Notes under the pieces: model-generated
The model's database searches: none
What the model saw: only the letters and a program-made list of their open reading frames with translations
Told to the model about the DNA's origin: nothing
Program-made: the position numbers and the translations under genes
In this document: positions 1 through 6,502 of the stretch, piece by piece
How positions within the stretch are numbered: position 1 is the stretch's first letter
Layout: each line of letters starts with the position of its first letter
Assembly (NCBI GenBank): GCA_900551335.1
Contig: URVO01000058.1
Coordinates: 1 to 8,023 of the forward strand
Length of the DNA: 8,023 nucleotides
Reading direction: 5' to 3'
Origin: an uncultured Phascolarctobacterium sp.
GTDB taxonomy: Bacteria; Bacillota; Negativicutes; Acidaminococcales; Acidaminococcaceae

Positions 1-1
1 C

Positions 2-1147
2 AAAAGGATGTTATGGAAAAGGCGGCTGCTAAATATGTCGCATGATATCCGTACTCCGATGAATGCGCTGCTTGGCTACTGCAGGCTTATTAAAGATGGC
101 TTGAAGGATCCGCAGCTGCTTGATTATCAGCAGAAGATGGAGCAGTCCGGTGATTTGCTGCTGATGATTATCAATAATGTGCTGGATATGGCGCGTATTG
201 AAAGCGGCAAGATGGAGCTGGATGAGAATTATATTAATGCTGAGCATTTTTTTGACGAGATTAAGAGCGTCTTTGAGGTCGAAGCGCAAAAGAAAAATAT
301 CAGCTTTGTGTTTAATATAAATATCAGGCAAAAGCATCTGATGTGTGACAGCACGAAAATCAAAGAGGTTTTTAGTAATCTTATCGGCAATGCGCTCAAG
401 TATACGCCGCAGGGCGGCAGGGTTGAGGTGAGAAGTGAGGAGCTTCCGTGCAGCAGGGAGGGTTATGTCCGCATCAGAACTGACTTTATTGATAACGGCA
501 TCGGTATGAGCGAGGAGTATCTGCCGAAGCTGTTCGACTCCTTCTCGCGTGAGCGCAACAGCACGTCGAGCAAGGTCGCAGGCACCGGTCTTGGCATGGC
601 GATTGTCAAGCATCTTGTCGACCTTTTGGGCGGTACGATAGAGGTGGAAAGCACCTTGGGCAAGGGCACCAGGTTTTCGGTTACGTTTGAGCATCGCCTT
701 GCTGACCCCGCTTATTACGAAAAGACCAAGCAGAAAAAGCTGGCGAAGAAGGATAAGCAGGCGCTCAAGGGCAAGCACATCCTGCTGGCCGAGGATAATG
801 ACCTGAACGCAGAGATTGCGCTCTATATTCTTGGCGGCATGGGACTTGTAGTAGACCGCGTTGAGGACGGCGTGCAGTGCGTCAGCCGCATGGAGGAGCA
901 GCCTGCAGGAGCCTATGACCTGATTCTCATGGACGTGCAGATGCCGCATATGGACGGCTATAAGGCGACGCAGACCATCAGGCACTTTGCGGATAAGCAG
1001 AAGGCGTCGATTCCTGTTGTGGCGATGACGGCGAATGCCTTTGAGGAGGACAGGAAGAACGCCTTTGATGCAGGCATGAACGGTCATATCGCCAAGCCGA
1101 TTGATGTGGCGAAGGTTGAGCAGACGCTGCTGGAGCTGCTGAAGTAA
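2..1147 (+). CDS. Hybrid sensor histidine kinase, C-terminal part (5' end outside window or damaged)
   Basis: Signalling protein that autophosphorylates on His and passes phosphate to its own receiver domain. Residues here count from the ATG at 8, which is probably not the true start because the sensor domain is missing. The H-box NMSHDIRTPMNA has the phosphoacceptor His at residue 12. The ATPase domain follows: N-box around N124-N128 (NLIGNALKYT), DNGIGM at 162-167, the F-box near F176, and GTGLGMAIV at 192-200. After a Lys-rich linker (about 238-255) comes a receiver domain with acidic pair E262/D263, phosphoacceptor D309 (LILMDVQMP), T341 and K363 (AKP). All catalytic residues are present. 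There is no HPt or output domain, so phosphate probably goes to a separate protein. The first bases read in frame 1 (QKDVMEKAAAK, stop at 43-45) resemble the helix that normally precedes this H-box, so a frameshift or small deletion near 25-34 is possible. The stimulus is unknown. The gene converges on the pump operon and is not co-transcribed with it. Confidence 0.9.
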   Translation, partial: KRMLWKRRLLNMSHDIRTPMNALLGYCRLIKDGLKDPQLLDYQQKMEQSGDLLLMIINNVLDMARIESGKMELDENYINAEHFFDEIKSVFEVEAQKKNISFVFNINIRQKHLMCDSTKIKEVFSNLIGNALKYTPQGGRVEVRSEELPCSREGYVRIRTDFIDNGIGMSEEYLPKLFDSFSRERNSTSSKVAGTGLGMAIVKHLVDLLGGTIEVESTLGKGTRFSVTFEHRLADPAYYEKTKQKKLAKKDKQALKGKHILLAEDNDLNAEIALYILGGMGLVVDRVEDGVQCVSRMEEQPAGAYDLILMDVQMPHMDGYKATQTIRHFADKQKASIPVVAMTANAFEEDRKNAFDAGMNGHIAKPIDVAKVEQTLLELLK

Positions 1148-1153
1148 AAGGGT

Positions 1154-1219
1154 AAAAAAAGAAAGTGTCGTAAACGCTTTGCTCTCGACGGAGCATGGCG
1201 GTTTACGACACTATTTTTT
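1154..1219. terminator. Bidirectional rho-independent terminator between converging genes
   Basis: A perfect 12-bp inverted repeat, AGTGTCGTAAAC (1164-1175) with GTTTACGACACT (1201-1212), encloses a smaller GCTC/GAGC hairpin (1181-1184 with 1191-1194). On the plus strand it is followed by six T (1214-1219). On the minus strand it is followed by a T-rich tract, the complement of 1154-1164. It lies in the 78-base gap between the kinase stop and the permease stop, so one structure can end both transcripts. Confidence 0.9.
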
Positions 1220-1225
1220 ATGCTG

Positions 1226-4200
1226 TTATTCGGCTTTGACCTTGAAGGCTATCGCATACAGTACAGGGAGCACGACGAGCGTGAGGATGGTCGCACCTGT
1301 AAGGCCGCAGGCGATGGCGACGGCCATAGCGTTCCAGAACTGGCTGGCGAACATGGGGATAAGACCAAGCACGGTCGTGAAGGCAGCCAGCATGATGGGA
1401 CGGAAGCGCACGATGGCGGATTCCGTGATTGCCTGCACAGGCGGCATACCGGCGTCAAGGTGCTGCTGTATCTGGTCGACGAGCACCATACTGTTGCGGA
1501 TAATCGTACCCGTGAGCGCGAGGATGCCAAGCTCGGCCATGAAGCCCATCGTCGAGTTGAAGAGCAGCAGGCCGAAGATAACACCGATAACGCCCATCGG
1601 CGCGGTGAGCAGGATGACGGCGAGCTTACGCACGTCCTGCATCTGCACCATGATGAGAATGATAATCAAAAGCAGCATGAGCGGCACAGGCTTCAGCAGG
1701 TAGCTCAGCGTCTTGTTGCTGTCCTCAAGCGAGCCGCCGATTTCGATGCTCATGCCTGCAGGCAGCTCCTTGCGCAAGTCTGCGAGGTCGTTATACACCT
1801 GCTTGGTGATGTCGTTGCCGGTTACGCCCTCCACGATGCCGCCGTTGACGGTGATGGTGGGACGCAGGTTGCGGCGCCAGATCATATTATCCTCGCTGCT
1901 GCGCTCCAGATGTGCAATCTGGGACAGCGGCACAGCGCCACGGCTCGTAGGAATAGAGATTGTTTCGAGCTGCGAGATGTCGGCACGCTGGTCAGGCGCA
2001 AGGCGGAAGACGATGCCGATTTGCTGGTCGCCCTCCAGATAGGTCGCTACGGTGTAGCCGCTGACCTGAGCCTGCAGGGCGTTGGCGACGGTCTGGCGCG
2101 AAAGCCCCATCTGCAGCAGCTTGTCGTTGTCGACAGTGAGCTTGACGGCGTTGCTCTGCTCCAGCCAGTCAAGGCGCGTCATGTTGACGTAGGGGTTGGC
2201 AGCCATAATCTGGCGTACCCTTTGCGCGTATTCCTTGACTTGCGCATCGTCGCTGCCGCTGACGCGTATCATCACAGGGTAGGGCGCAGGCGGACCGAGC
2301 GGGATGGAGCGCGAGTAAACGATGGCCTCGGGCAGGTTGTCTGCTGCCAGCTCGTTGATGCGCTTTTCCAGATGCTTACGCGCTTCGATATCCTTGGCTA
2401 CGACGACGAGCTGCGCGTAGTTGTCACGCGGCTGCACGGGGTCGATAACGAGGACAAAGCGCGGAGCGCTTTCGCCGACGTAGGTTGATACATGGTCAAG
2501 CTCCTTATCGTCCTTGATGAGGTCGGTAAGCTTGCGTGCGGCGGCATCAGTCGTTTTGATGCTGCTGCCCTCGGGCAGGTTCAGCTCGACGAGCAGCTCA
2601 GGACGCACGGACGCAGGGAAGAACTCCTGACGCACGAAGCGCAGCATGAAGATGGACAGGACCATCATCGCAACCGTGATGGCGATAACCGCGATACGGT
2701 GGCGGAGCGCCTGCTGCAGCAGCTTGCGGAAGGCGTTATAAAAGGCGTTGTCATAGCTTTCCTGCTTGATAACGGTCGGACGAATCAGCTCATAGCCAAG
2801 CACCGGCGCCAGTGTTGCCGAAACGAGCCACGACAGCATCAGCGTTACGGTCATAACGGGGAAGAGGCTGTAGGCAAATTCCGAGGCGCTGGCCTTGGAA
2901 AAGGCGATAGGCATGAAGCCGAGGCAGGTAATCGTCGTGCCTGTCAAAAGCGGCCAGGCGCAGGTCTTGAAGGCGAAGGACGCTGCCTCCTTACGCGGCA
3001 TGCCCTCGGACATTTTGACCTCCATAAGCTCCACGACAACGATGGCATCATCGACGAGCATACCCAGGGAAACAACGAGCGCACCGAGGGAAATCTTATG
3101 CAGGTCAATGCCCAGCGCAAACATAGCGCAGAAGGAGCCGAGCAGAATCAGCGGGATGCAGCAGGAGATAACGTAGCCGCTGCGACGGCCCAGCGTCATC
3201 AGGCTGACTACGAGCACGATGATGATGGCCTCCCAAAGGCTTTCGGAGAACTCGCTGATGGAGTTTTTAACAACCTCCGGCTGGTTGGCTACCTGATTCA
3301 GCTCCAAACCAAGCGGCAGCTCCTTTTGCAGCTTGCTGATTTCTTGAGCAAGGTTGTCGCCAAGCTTGATGTTGTCGCCACCCTCCTCCATTGATAGGGC
3401 AATGCCGACAGCAGGCTTGCCGTTGTAGTACATGAGCGTATCAGGCGGATCTGCATAGCCGCGTGTAATCGTAGCGATATCGCCAAGGCGGAAAACCTTG
3501 CCGTTGGCGTTGATGGGGATGGCAGCAATGTTTTCTACGCTGTCAGGGCTGCCGGTGATGCGCAGGTAGGAGTTGGCTGTGTCGGCCTCGACCATACCGC
3601 TGGCATTGACCGCTGTCTGCGCCTTAATCGTAGTTGCAATGCTGTTGATATCAAGACCGAGCTGGGCCAGCTTGTCTGTATGCATCTGCACGAAGATTTT
3701 CTCCGGCTGCACGCCGACCAGCTCTACCTTTTTTACGTCCTGAATACCATAAAAGTCGAGCTTGATTTTTTCGGCATATTTGCGCATATCCTCGTAGCTG
3801 AAGCCGTCGCCGGTGAGCGCATAAATATTACCATATACATCATCAAAGCGGTCATTATAATAGGGGCCGAGTATGCCGCTGGGGAGGTTCTTCTTGCCGT
3901 CGTCGACAATGTTGCGCAGCTCCAGCCAGCGCTGGCGGACAGTGTTGCCGGTAACCTCGTCCTTGAGCGACACGGTGATAACGCAGACGCCGGGACGGGA
4001 ATAGCTGGTGATTTTATCTATCTGCGGCAGGTTCTGAATCTGCTTTTCCAGCTCGTTGGTGAGGTGCATCTCTACCTCCTTGGCGCTGGCACCGGGCCAG
4101 GCAGCAGAAACAACCATCTGCTTTACGGCGAAGTTGGGGTCTTCGCTGCGGCCAAGGGATTTGAAGGAGAAGATGCCCATGATGAGCACCAGTACGGCGA

Positions 4201-4270
4201 AAAAGTAGACCAGCTGGCGGTGGTTGATGGCCCATTCCGCCCAGTTAGCATGCTTGCTTTCGTCCTTCAT
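1226..4270 (-). CDS. RND-family efflux transporter permease (AcrB/TriC-like inner-membrane pump)
   Basis: Proton-driven inner-membrane pump of a tripartite drug or compound exporter, 1014 residues, the usual full length for the HAE-RND family (about 1000-1050). It has the expected architecture: an N-terminal TM helix (about 19-37), a large periplasmic porter loop, a block of TM helices (about 346-495), a second helix at about 525-545, a second periplasmic loop, and a final TM block (about 862-1008). The proton-relay motif GMLVDDAIVVVE carries D407 and D408, the same numbers as in AcrB. The TM10 position occupied by Lys940 in AcrB appears to be Arg here (R925 in IIRNSMVLVDQ), a variant I recall from TriC-like pumps. 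The N-terminal stretch (WAINHRQL, LGRSEDPNF, WPGAS) also looks TriC-like. The ATG overlaps the adaptor stop by one base (TAATG), preceded by an AAGGTGG-type RBS within the adaptor's last codons, so coupled translation is likely. Substrate cannot be read from the sequence. Confidence 0.96.
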   Translation of the reverse strand: MKDESKHANWAEWAINHRQLVYFFAVLVLIMGIFSFKSLGRSEDPNFAVKQMVVSAAWPGASAKEVEMHLTNELEKQIQNLPQIDKITSYSRPGVCVITVSLKDEVTGNTVRQRWLELRNIVDDGKKNLPSGILGPYYNDRFDDVYGNIYALTGDGFSYEDMRKYAEKIKLDFYGIQDVKKVELVGVQPEKIFVQMHTDKLAQLGLDINSIATTIKAQTAVNASGMVEADTANSYLRITGSPDSVENIAAIPINANGKVFRLGDIATITRGYADPPDTLMYYNGKPAVGIALSMEEGGDNIKLGDNLAQEISKLQKELPLGLELNQVANQPEVVKNSISEFSESLWEAIIIVLVVSLMTLGRRSGYVISCCIPLILLGSFCAMFALGIDLHKISLGALVVSLGMLVDDAIVVVELMEVKMSEGMPRKEAASFAFKTCAWPLLTGTTITCLGFMPIAFSKASASEFAYSLFPVMTVTLMLSWLVSATLAPVLGYELIRPTVIKQESYDNAFYNAFRKLLQQALRHRIAVIAITVAMMVLSIFMLRFVRQEFFPASVRPELLVELNLPEGSSIKTTDAAARKLTDLIKDDKELDHVSTYVGESAPRFVLVIDPVQPRDNYAQLVVVAKDIEARKHLEKRINELAADNLPEAIVYSRSIPLGPPAPYPVMIRVSGSDDAQVKEYAQRVRQIMAANPYVNMTRLDWLEQSNAVKLTVDNDKLLQMGLSRQTVANALQAQVSGYTVATYLEGDQQIGIVFRLAPDQRADISQLETISIPTSRGAVPLSQIAHLERSSEDNMIWRRNLRPTITVNGGIVEGVTGNDITKQVYNDLADLRKELPAGMSIEIGGSLEDSNKTLSYLLKPVPLMLLLIIILIMVQMQDVRKLAVILLTAPMGVIGVIFGLLLFNSTMGFMAELGILALTGTIIRNSMVLVDQIQQHLDAGMPPVQAITESAIVRFRPIMLAAFTTVLGLIPMFASQFWNAMAVAIACGLTGATILTLVVLPVLYAIAFKVKAE

Positions 4271-5391
4271 TATTGCTCACCACCTTCGGCCAGACGCACC
4301 CTCTGCTTTTCGACAAGCTTCGCAAGGCCTGCGGTAATCAGCGTATCGCCCTTGGCCAGACCGCCGGTGATGCGCACATTATTTCCGCTGTAGCCTGCAA
4401 CCTTTACGTCCTGCAGCACTGCTTCATTGTTACGCACGAGCCAGACCTGCGTTTTTCCGTTCACCTGATAGAGAGCTGTGGCAGGAATGACGAAGCCGTT
4501 ATCTGCAGCCTGCGCTTCACTATTGGCGAAGGCCACCTTCGCCGTCATGCCCAGCTTGGCCTCCTGCGGCAGGTCGGGCACGCTGACGCGCACCTTATAG
4601 GTTCGGGTGATGCTGTCAGCGATAGGCGAGATTTCGCGAATCGTGCCGCTCACGCTGACGTCCGGCAGCGCCCAAAAGCTTACGCTGGCCTGCTGGCCTA
4701 CGTGCAGCGCCGCATTTTCGGGCACGTTAATCTGGATTTCACGCTCGCCGCTGCGCACAACGGTCACCATCGGCGTACCTGCGCCAACAACCTGACCAAT
4801 TTCGCCGCTGATGTTGGCAACAACGCCGTCCACATCGCTGACGAGCTGCGTATAGCTGAGCTGGTTGCCGCTGGCGTTGGCCTGAGCCTGTGCCTGACGC
4901 AGAGCAGCGTTGGCTGCTTCAAGCTGCGTGTTGTATTGGTCGCGTACCGCTTCGCTGACTGCGCCGCTGGCATACAGCTTGTTGAAGCGGGCGGCATTGT
5001 CCGCGGCAAGCTTTTGGCTGGCGGTGGCGCTGGCGAGCTGCGCACTGCTGCTTTCTACGCTCTGGTTGACATCCTTCGGGTCGAGCGTCATGAGAATCTG
5101 CCCGGCGCTTACATGGTCACCGATGTTGACAGCACGGCTGTTGATTTTGCCTGCGACCTGAAAGGCAAGATTGCTTTCATAGCGGCCCTTGACCTCGCCG
5201 GGATAAACGTTTTGGGCGTCGGCGCTGGTCTGGCCGACGGTCAGCGTGCGGACGAGGGGCACATAGCTGGCTGCTTCCGGTTTATGCGCAATGTTGCGGT
5301 AGAGGGCGAAGCCGCCTGCAAGCACGAGCACGGCTGCACCTGCGGCGAAAAGCTTTTGTCTGCTGCTGGCAGAGGTGAAAAACTCCTTCAT
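4270..5391 (-). CDS. RND efflux periplasmic adaptor (membrane fusion protein)
   Basis: Links the RND permease to an outer-membrane channel. The start at 5391 is chosen over the longer in-frame ATG at 5490 because AAGGAG lies 9 bases upstream and the longer version would begin above the promoter -35 element. The product is 373 residues. Residues about 14-31 form a hydrophobic N-terminal anchor with no Cys, so it is membrane-anchored rather than a lipoprotein. Next come the first half of the lipoyl domain (about 75-105), an Ala/Gln-rich alpha-helical hairpin (about 108-178), the second lipoyl half (about 184-212), a beta-barrel (about 217-290) and a C-terminal membrane-proximal domain. The hairpin tip has R135-x3-L139-x6-S146 (RFNKLYASGAVS), the motif known in adaptors that dock onto TolC-type channels. 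This implies an outer-membrane partner encoded elsewhere. First gene of a two-gene operon with the permease. Confidence 0.95.
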   Translation of the reverse strand: MKEFFTSASSRQKLFAAGAAVLVLAGGFALYRNIAHKPEAASYVPLVRTLTVGQTSADAQNVYPGEVKGRYESNLAFQVAGKINSRAVNIGDHVSAGQILMTLDPKDVNQSVESSSAQLASATASQKLAADNAARFNKLYASGAVSEAVRDQYNTQLEAANAALRQAQAQANASGNQLSYTQLVSDVDGVVANISGEIGQVVGAGTPMVTVVRSGEREIQINVPENAALHVGQQASVSFWALPDVSVSGTIREISPIADSITRTYKVRVSVPDLPQEAKLGMTAKVAFANSEAQAADNGFVIPATALYQVNGKTQVWLVRNNEAVLQDVKVAGYSGNNVRITGGLAKGDTLITAGLAKLVEKQRVRLAEGGEQ

Positions 5392-5437
5392 TATCAACAA
5401 CTCCTTCTCGAGAAAATGCTTGGGAAATATAAAAATC

Positions 5438-5455
5438 TTTAATCGTTTAATTAAA
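5438..5455. promoter_or_regulatory. Candidate TetR operator 1 (pump promoter)
   Basis: An 18-bp inverted repeat, TTTAAT-CGTTTA-ATTAAA, has perfect 6-bp arms and a 6-base spacer, a usual size for TetR-family operators. It abuts the -10 element of the adaptor promoter, shares one base with it, and covers the expected transcription start. A closely matching copy sits in the same position at the tetR promoter (6229-6246). The assignment to the local TetR protein is inferred from that pairing. Confidence 0.7.
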
Positions 5456-5483
5456 TTATAATTTGGAATTATATGTACGTCAA
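5455..5483 (-). promoter_or_regulatory. Promoter of the adaptor-permease operon
   Basis: Read on the minus strand: -35 TTGACG (5483-5478), a 17-base spacer, and -10 TATAAT (5460-5455). This matches the housekeeping sigma consensus at 11 of 12 positions. The predicted start near 5448 gives a leader of about 57 bases to the ATG at 5391. It lies downstream of the tetR terminator, so the pump has its own strong promoter, presumably held down by the repressor. Confidence 0.85.
5457..5473. repeat. Inverted repeat inside the pump promoter spacer
   Basis: TATAATT-TGG-AATTATA has perfect 7-bp arms and a 3-base spacer. It fills the region between -35 and -10 and includes part of the -10. It could be a second binding site for the TetR protein or for another regulator. 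It has no counterpart at the tetR promoter, and AT-rich sequence makes chance palindromes more likely. Confidence 0.45.
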
Positions 5484-5500
5484 GCAACAAAGCTGTGAAG

Positions 5501-5566
5501 AAAAAGAGGCTGCTGCACTTTTTCCCTGCCTGCTTGCAGTCGGCGGGAAATATAGTACAGCAGCCT
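5501..5566 (-). terminator. Rho-independent terminator after tetR
   Basis: A two-tier hairpin: outer 9-bp arms AGGCTGCTG (5507-5515) and CAGCAGCCT (5558-5566), and an inner stem TTTCCC-T-GCC (5521-5530) with GGC-GGGAAA (5542-5550), joined by an internal loop. On the minus strand it is followed by CTTTTTCTTC. It begins 8 bases after the tetR stop, so it separates the tetR transcript from the pump transcript. Confidence 0.88.
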
Positions 5567-5573
5567 TGGTAAA

Positions 5574-6200
5574 TTATGCGTTTTGTTCTTCCTCGCTGTC
5601 GCTTAAGGAGGAAAGATAGGTATTAAGTGCCTGCAAAAGATATTCCATCTCTGCACCTTTGCTGAAATTGCCGATATCACGGATTTGGCGCTGGGTAAGG
5701 AAGAAGAACATGATGATGCCCTCAAGCGTGAAGGCAACGTGTGTTGATTTGATGTTCGTGCGTATTTCACCACAGGCGATGGCTTCATCGACCAGCTCGG
5801 CCATGAACTGATGGATGCGGTATAGCTTGTTACGCACATAGTTCTCAAACATCGGCTGCGGCGAAAGCAGCTCGCGGTAAATCAGATGGATGTTGTAGGG
5901 CTGCGCCTGCTGCATTTCGGCGATAGAGTCGACGTAGATACGCAGCTTGGTGAGCGGTGATTCCTTGCGCGCGCGGATGGTGTTCTGCAGCTTGAGGAAC
6001 TTTTCTGCCTGTGTATAGAGAACCTCTTGGTAAAGATTTTTCTTGCCGCCGAAATAATAGGAGATGAGGGCGCTGTTCACGCCGCTGGCAGCAGCAATCT
6101 TTTTTATGGAAACAGAGCTGAAGGTGTCATGTGCAAAAAGCAGCGTCGCTGCCTCAAGAATTTTATCAGCACTGCTGGGAATAGTGTTCTTGTCTGTCAT
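5574..6200 (-). CDS. TetR/AcrR-family transcriptional regulator (probable repressor of the efflux pump)
   Basis: One-component repressor of 208 residues, a typical TetR-family length. The N-terminal DNA-binding domain covers about 11-57, with the helix-turn-helix at about 29-52: SIKKIAAASGVNSALISYYF followed by GGKKNLYQEV, the family's usual recognition-helix pattern. The C-terminal ligand-binding and dimer domain (about 65-200) is all-helical; its RELLSPQPMFENYV segment recalls CecR-type regulators, a weak resemblance from memory. The ATG at 6200 has GAGGT 9 bases upstream. The gene lies directly upstream of the adaptor and permease on the same strand, but a terminator and a new promoter separate them. 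Matching inverted repeats at both promoters suggest repression of itself and the pump, relieved when a ligand, possibly a pump substrate, binds. The inducer is unknown. Confidence 0.94.
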   Translation of the reverse strand: MTDKNTIPSSADKILEAATLLFAHDTFSSVSIKKIAAASGVNSALISYYFGGKKNLYQEVLYTQAEKFLKLQNTIRARKESPLTKLRIYVDSIAEMQQAQPYNIHLIYRELLSPQPMFENYVRNKLYRIHQFMAELVDEAIACGEIRTNIKSTHVAFTLEGIIMFFFLTQRQIRDIGNFSKGAEMEYLLQALNTYLSSLSDSEEEQNA

Positions 6201-6228
6201 AATCTGGATACCTCGGATACGGGAAATT

Positions 6229-6246
6229 TTTAATCAAGTAATTACA
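6229..6246. promoter_or_regulatory. Candidate TetR operator 2 (tetR promoter)
   Basis: TTTAAT-CAAGTA-ATTACA is an 18-bp inverted repeat with 5 of 6 arm positions paired. It corresponds to operator 1 and sits identically against the tetR -10 element, overlapping it by one base. The 25-base boxes 5436-5460 and 6227-6251 match at 20 positions, and the three A upstream of each also match. This points to autorepression. Confidence 0.68.
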
Positions 6247-6251
6247 TTATA
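6246..6251 (-). promoter_or_regulatory. -10 element of the tetR promoter
   Basis: A perfect TATAAT on the minus strand, 46 bases upstream of the tetR ATG. No good -35 is found at 16-18 bases (the 17-base position reads TAGAAT); a TTGTCC lies only 12 bases away. The promoter is therefore probably weaker than that of the pump, as would suit a repressor gene. Confidence 0.6.
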
Positions 6252-6252
6252 C

Positions 6253-6423
6253 ACTATTCGCAGGGACAATTCTAGAAATATTTGCAGGATATGTTCAGCT
6301 TTAAATTCCCAACTGCGCTTTGAGAGCGCTTTGCAGAAGCTGAGAGAAATTAATTTTCTGCAGAATTAAAATTTAAGAAAAGAAGAAGTTCGCGTTCCTC
6401 ACATCCCAACGACAAAAAACAGC
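6253..6423. other. Intergenic stretch between the divergent tetR and rmuC promoters
   Basis: With the flanking promoters, 6201-6502 is a 302-base gap without a convincing gene. It holds short inverted repeats: GCGCT (6315-6319) with AGCGC (6325-6329), and GCAGAA (6333-6338) with TTCTGC (6356-6361). They have no terminal U-tract and are too short to name as an RNA. The plus-strand reading frame running through 6064-6369 overlaps tetR, lacks an RBS and looks like chance. Confidence 0.4.
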
Positions 6424-6452
6424 TTGCCAAGCGACGTAAAAATGTTTATAAT
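6424..6452 (+). promoter_or_regulatory. Promoter of rmuC
   Basis: -35 TTGCCA (6424-6429), a 17-base spacer and a perfect -10 TATAAT (6447-6452). The predicted start near 6459 leaves a leader of about 44 bases to the ATG at 6503. No operator-like repeat is seen over it, so expression may be constitutive. Confidence 0.8.
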
Positions 6453-6502
6453 AAAATAGAGTTTAGATAAACAGAAGTTTATGTTGAAAGGTGCTTTCAT
6501 TG

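Noticed and set aside
29..1087. 352-codon minus-strand frame opposite the histidine kinase
   Set aside because: It is the mirror of a gene with all kinase and receiver motifs intact; its translation has no recognisable domain.
1220..5442. Long plus-strand reading frames opposite the pump genes (1220-2488, 2492-3394, 3680-4393, 4273-5442)
   Set aside because: They lie antisense to clear RND and adaptor genes, have low-complexity His/Arg/Gln/Asp-rich translations, and show no family motifs or ribosome binding sites. They are by-products of codon bias.
5392..5490. N-terminal extension of the adaptor to the ATG at 5490
   Set aside because: It would cover the promoter and operator, has no RBS, and puts 33 non-signal-like residues before a normal anchor. 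The ATG at 5391 has AAGGAG at the right distance.
6311..6361. Small RNA or riboswitch in the tetR-rmuC intergenic region
   Set aside because: Only short 5-6 bp stems, no promoter or U-tract flanking them, and the rmuC promoter lies downstream, so they would not be in the rmuC leader.
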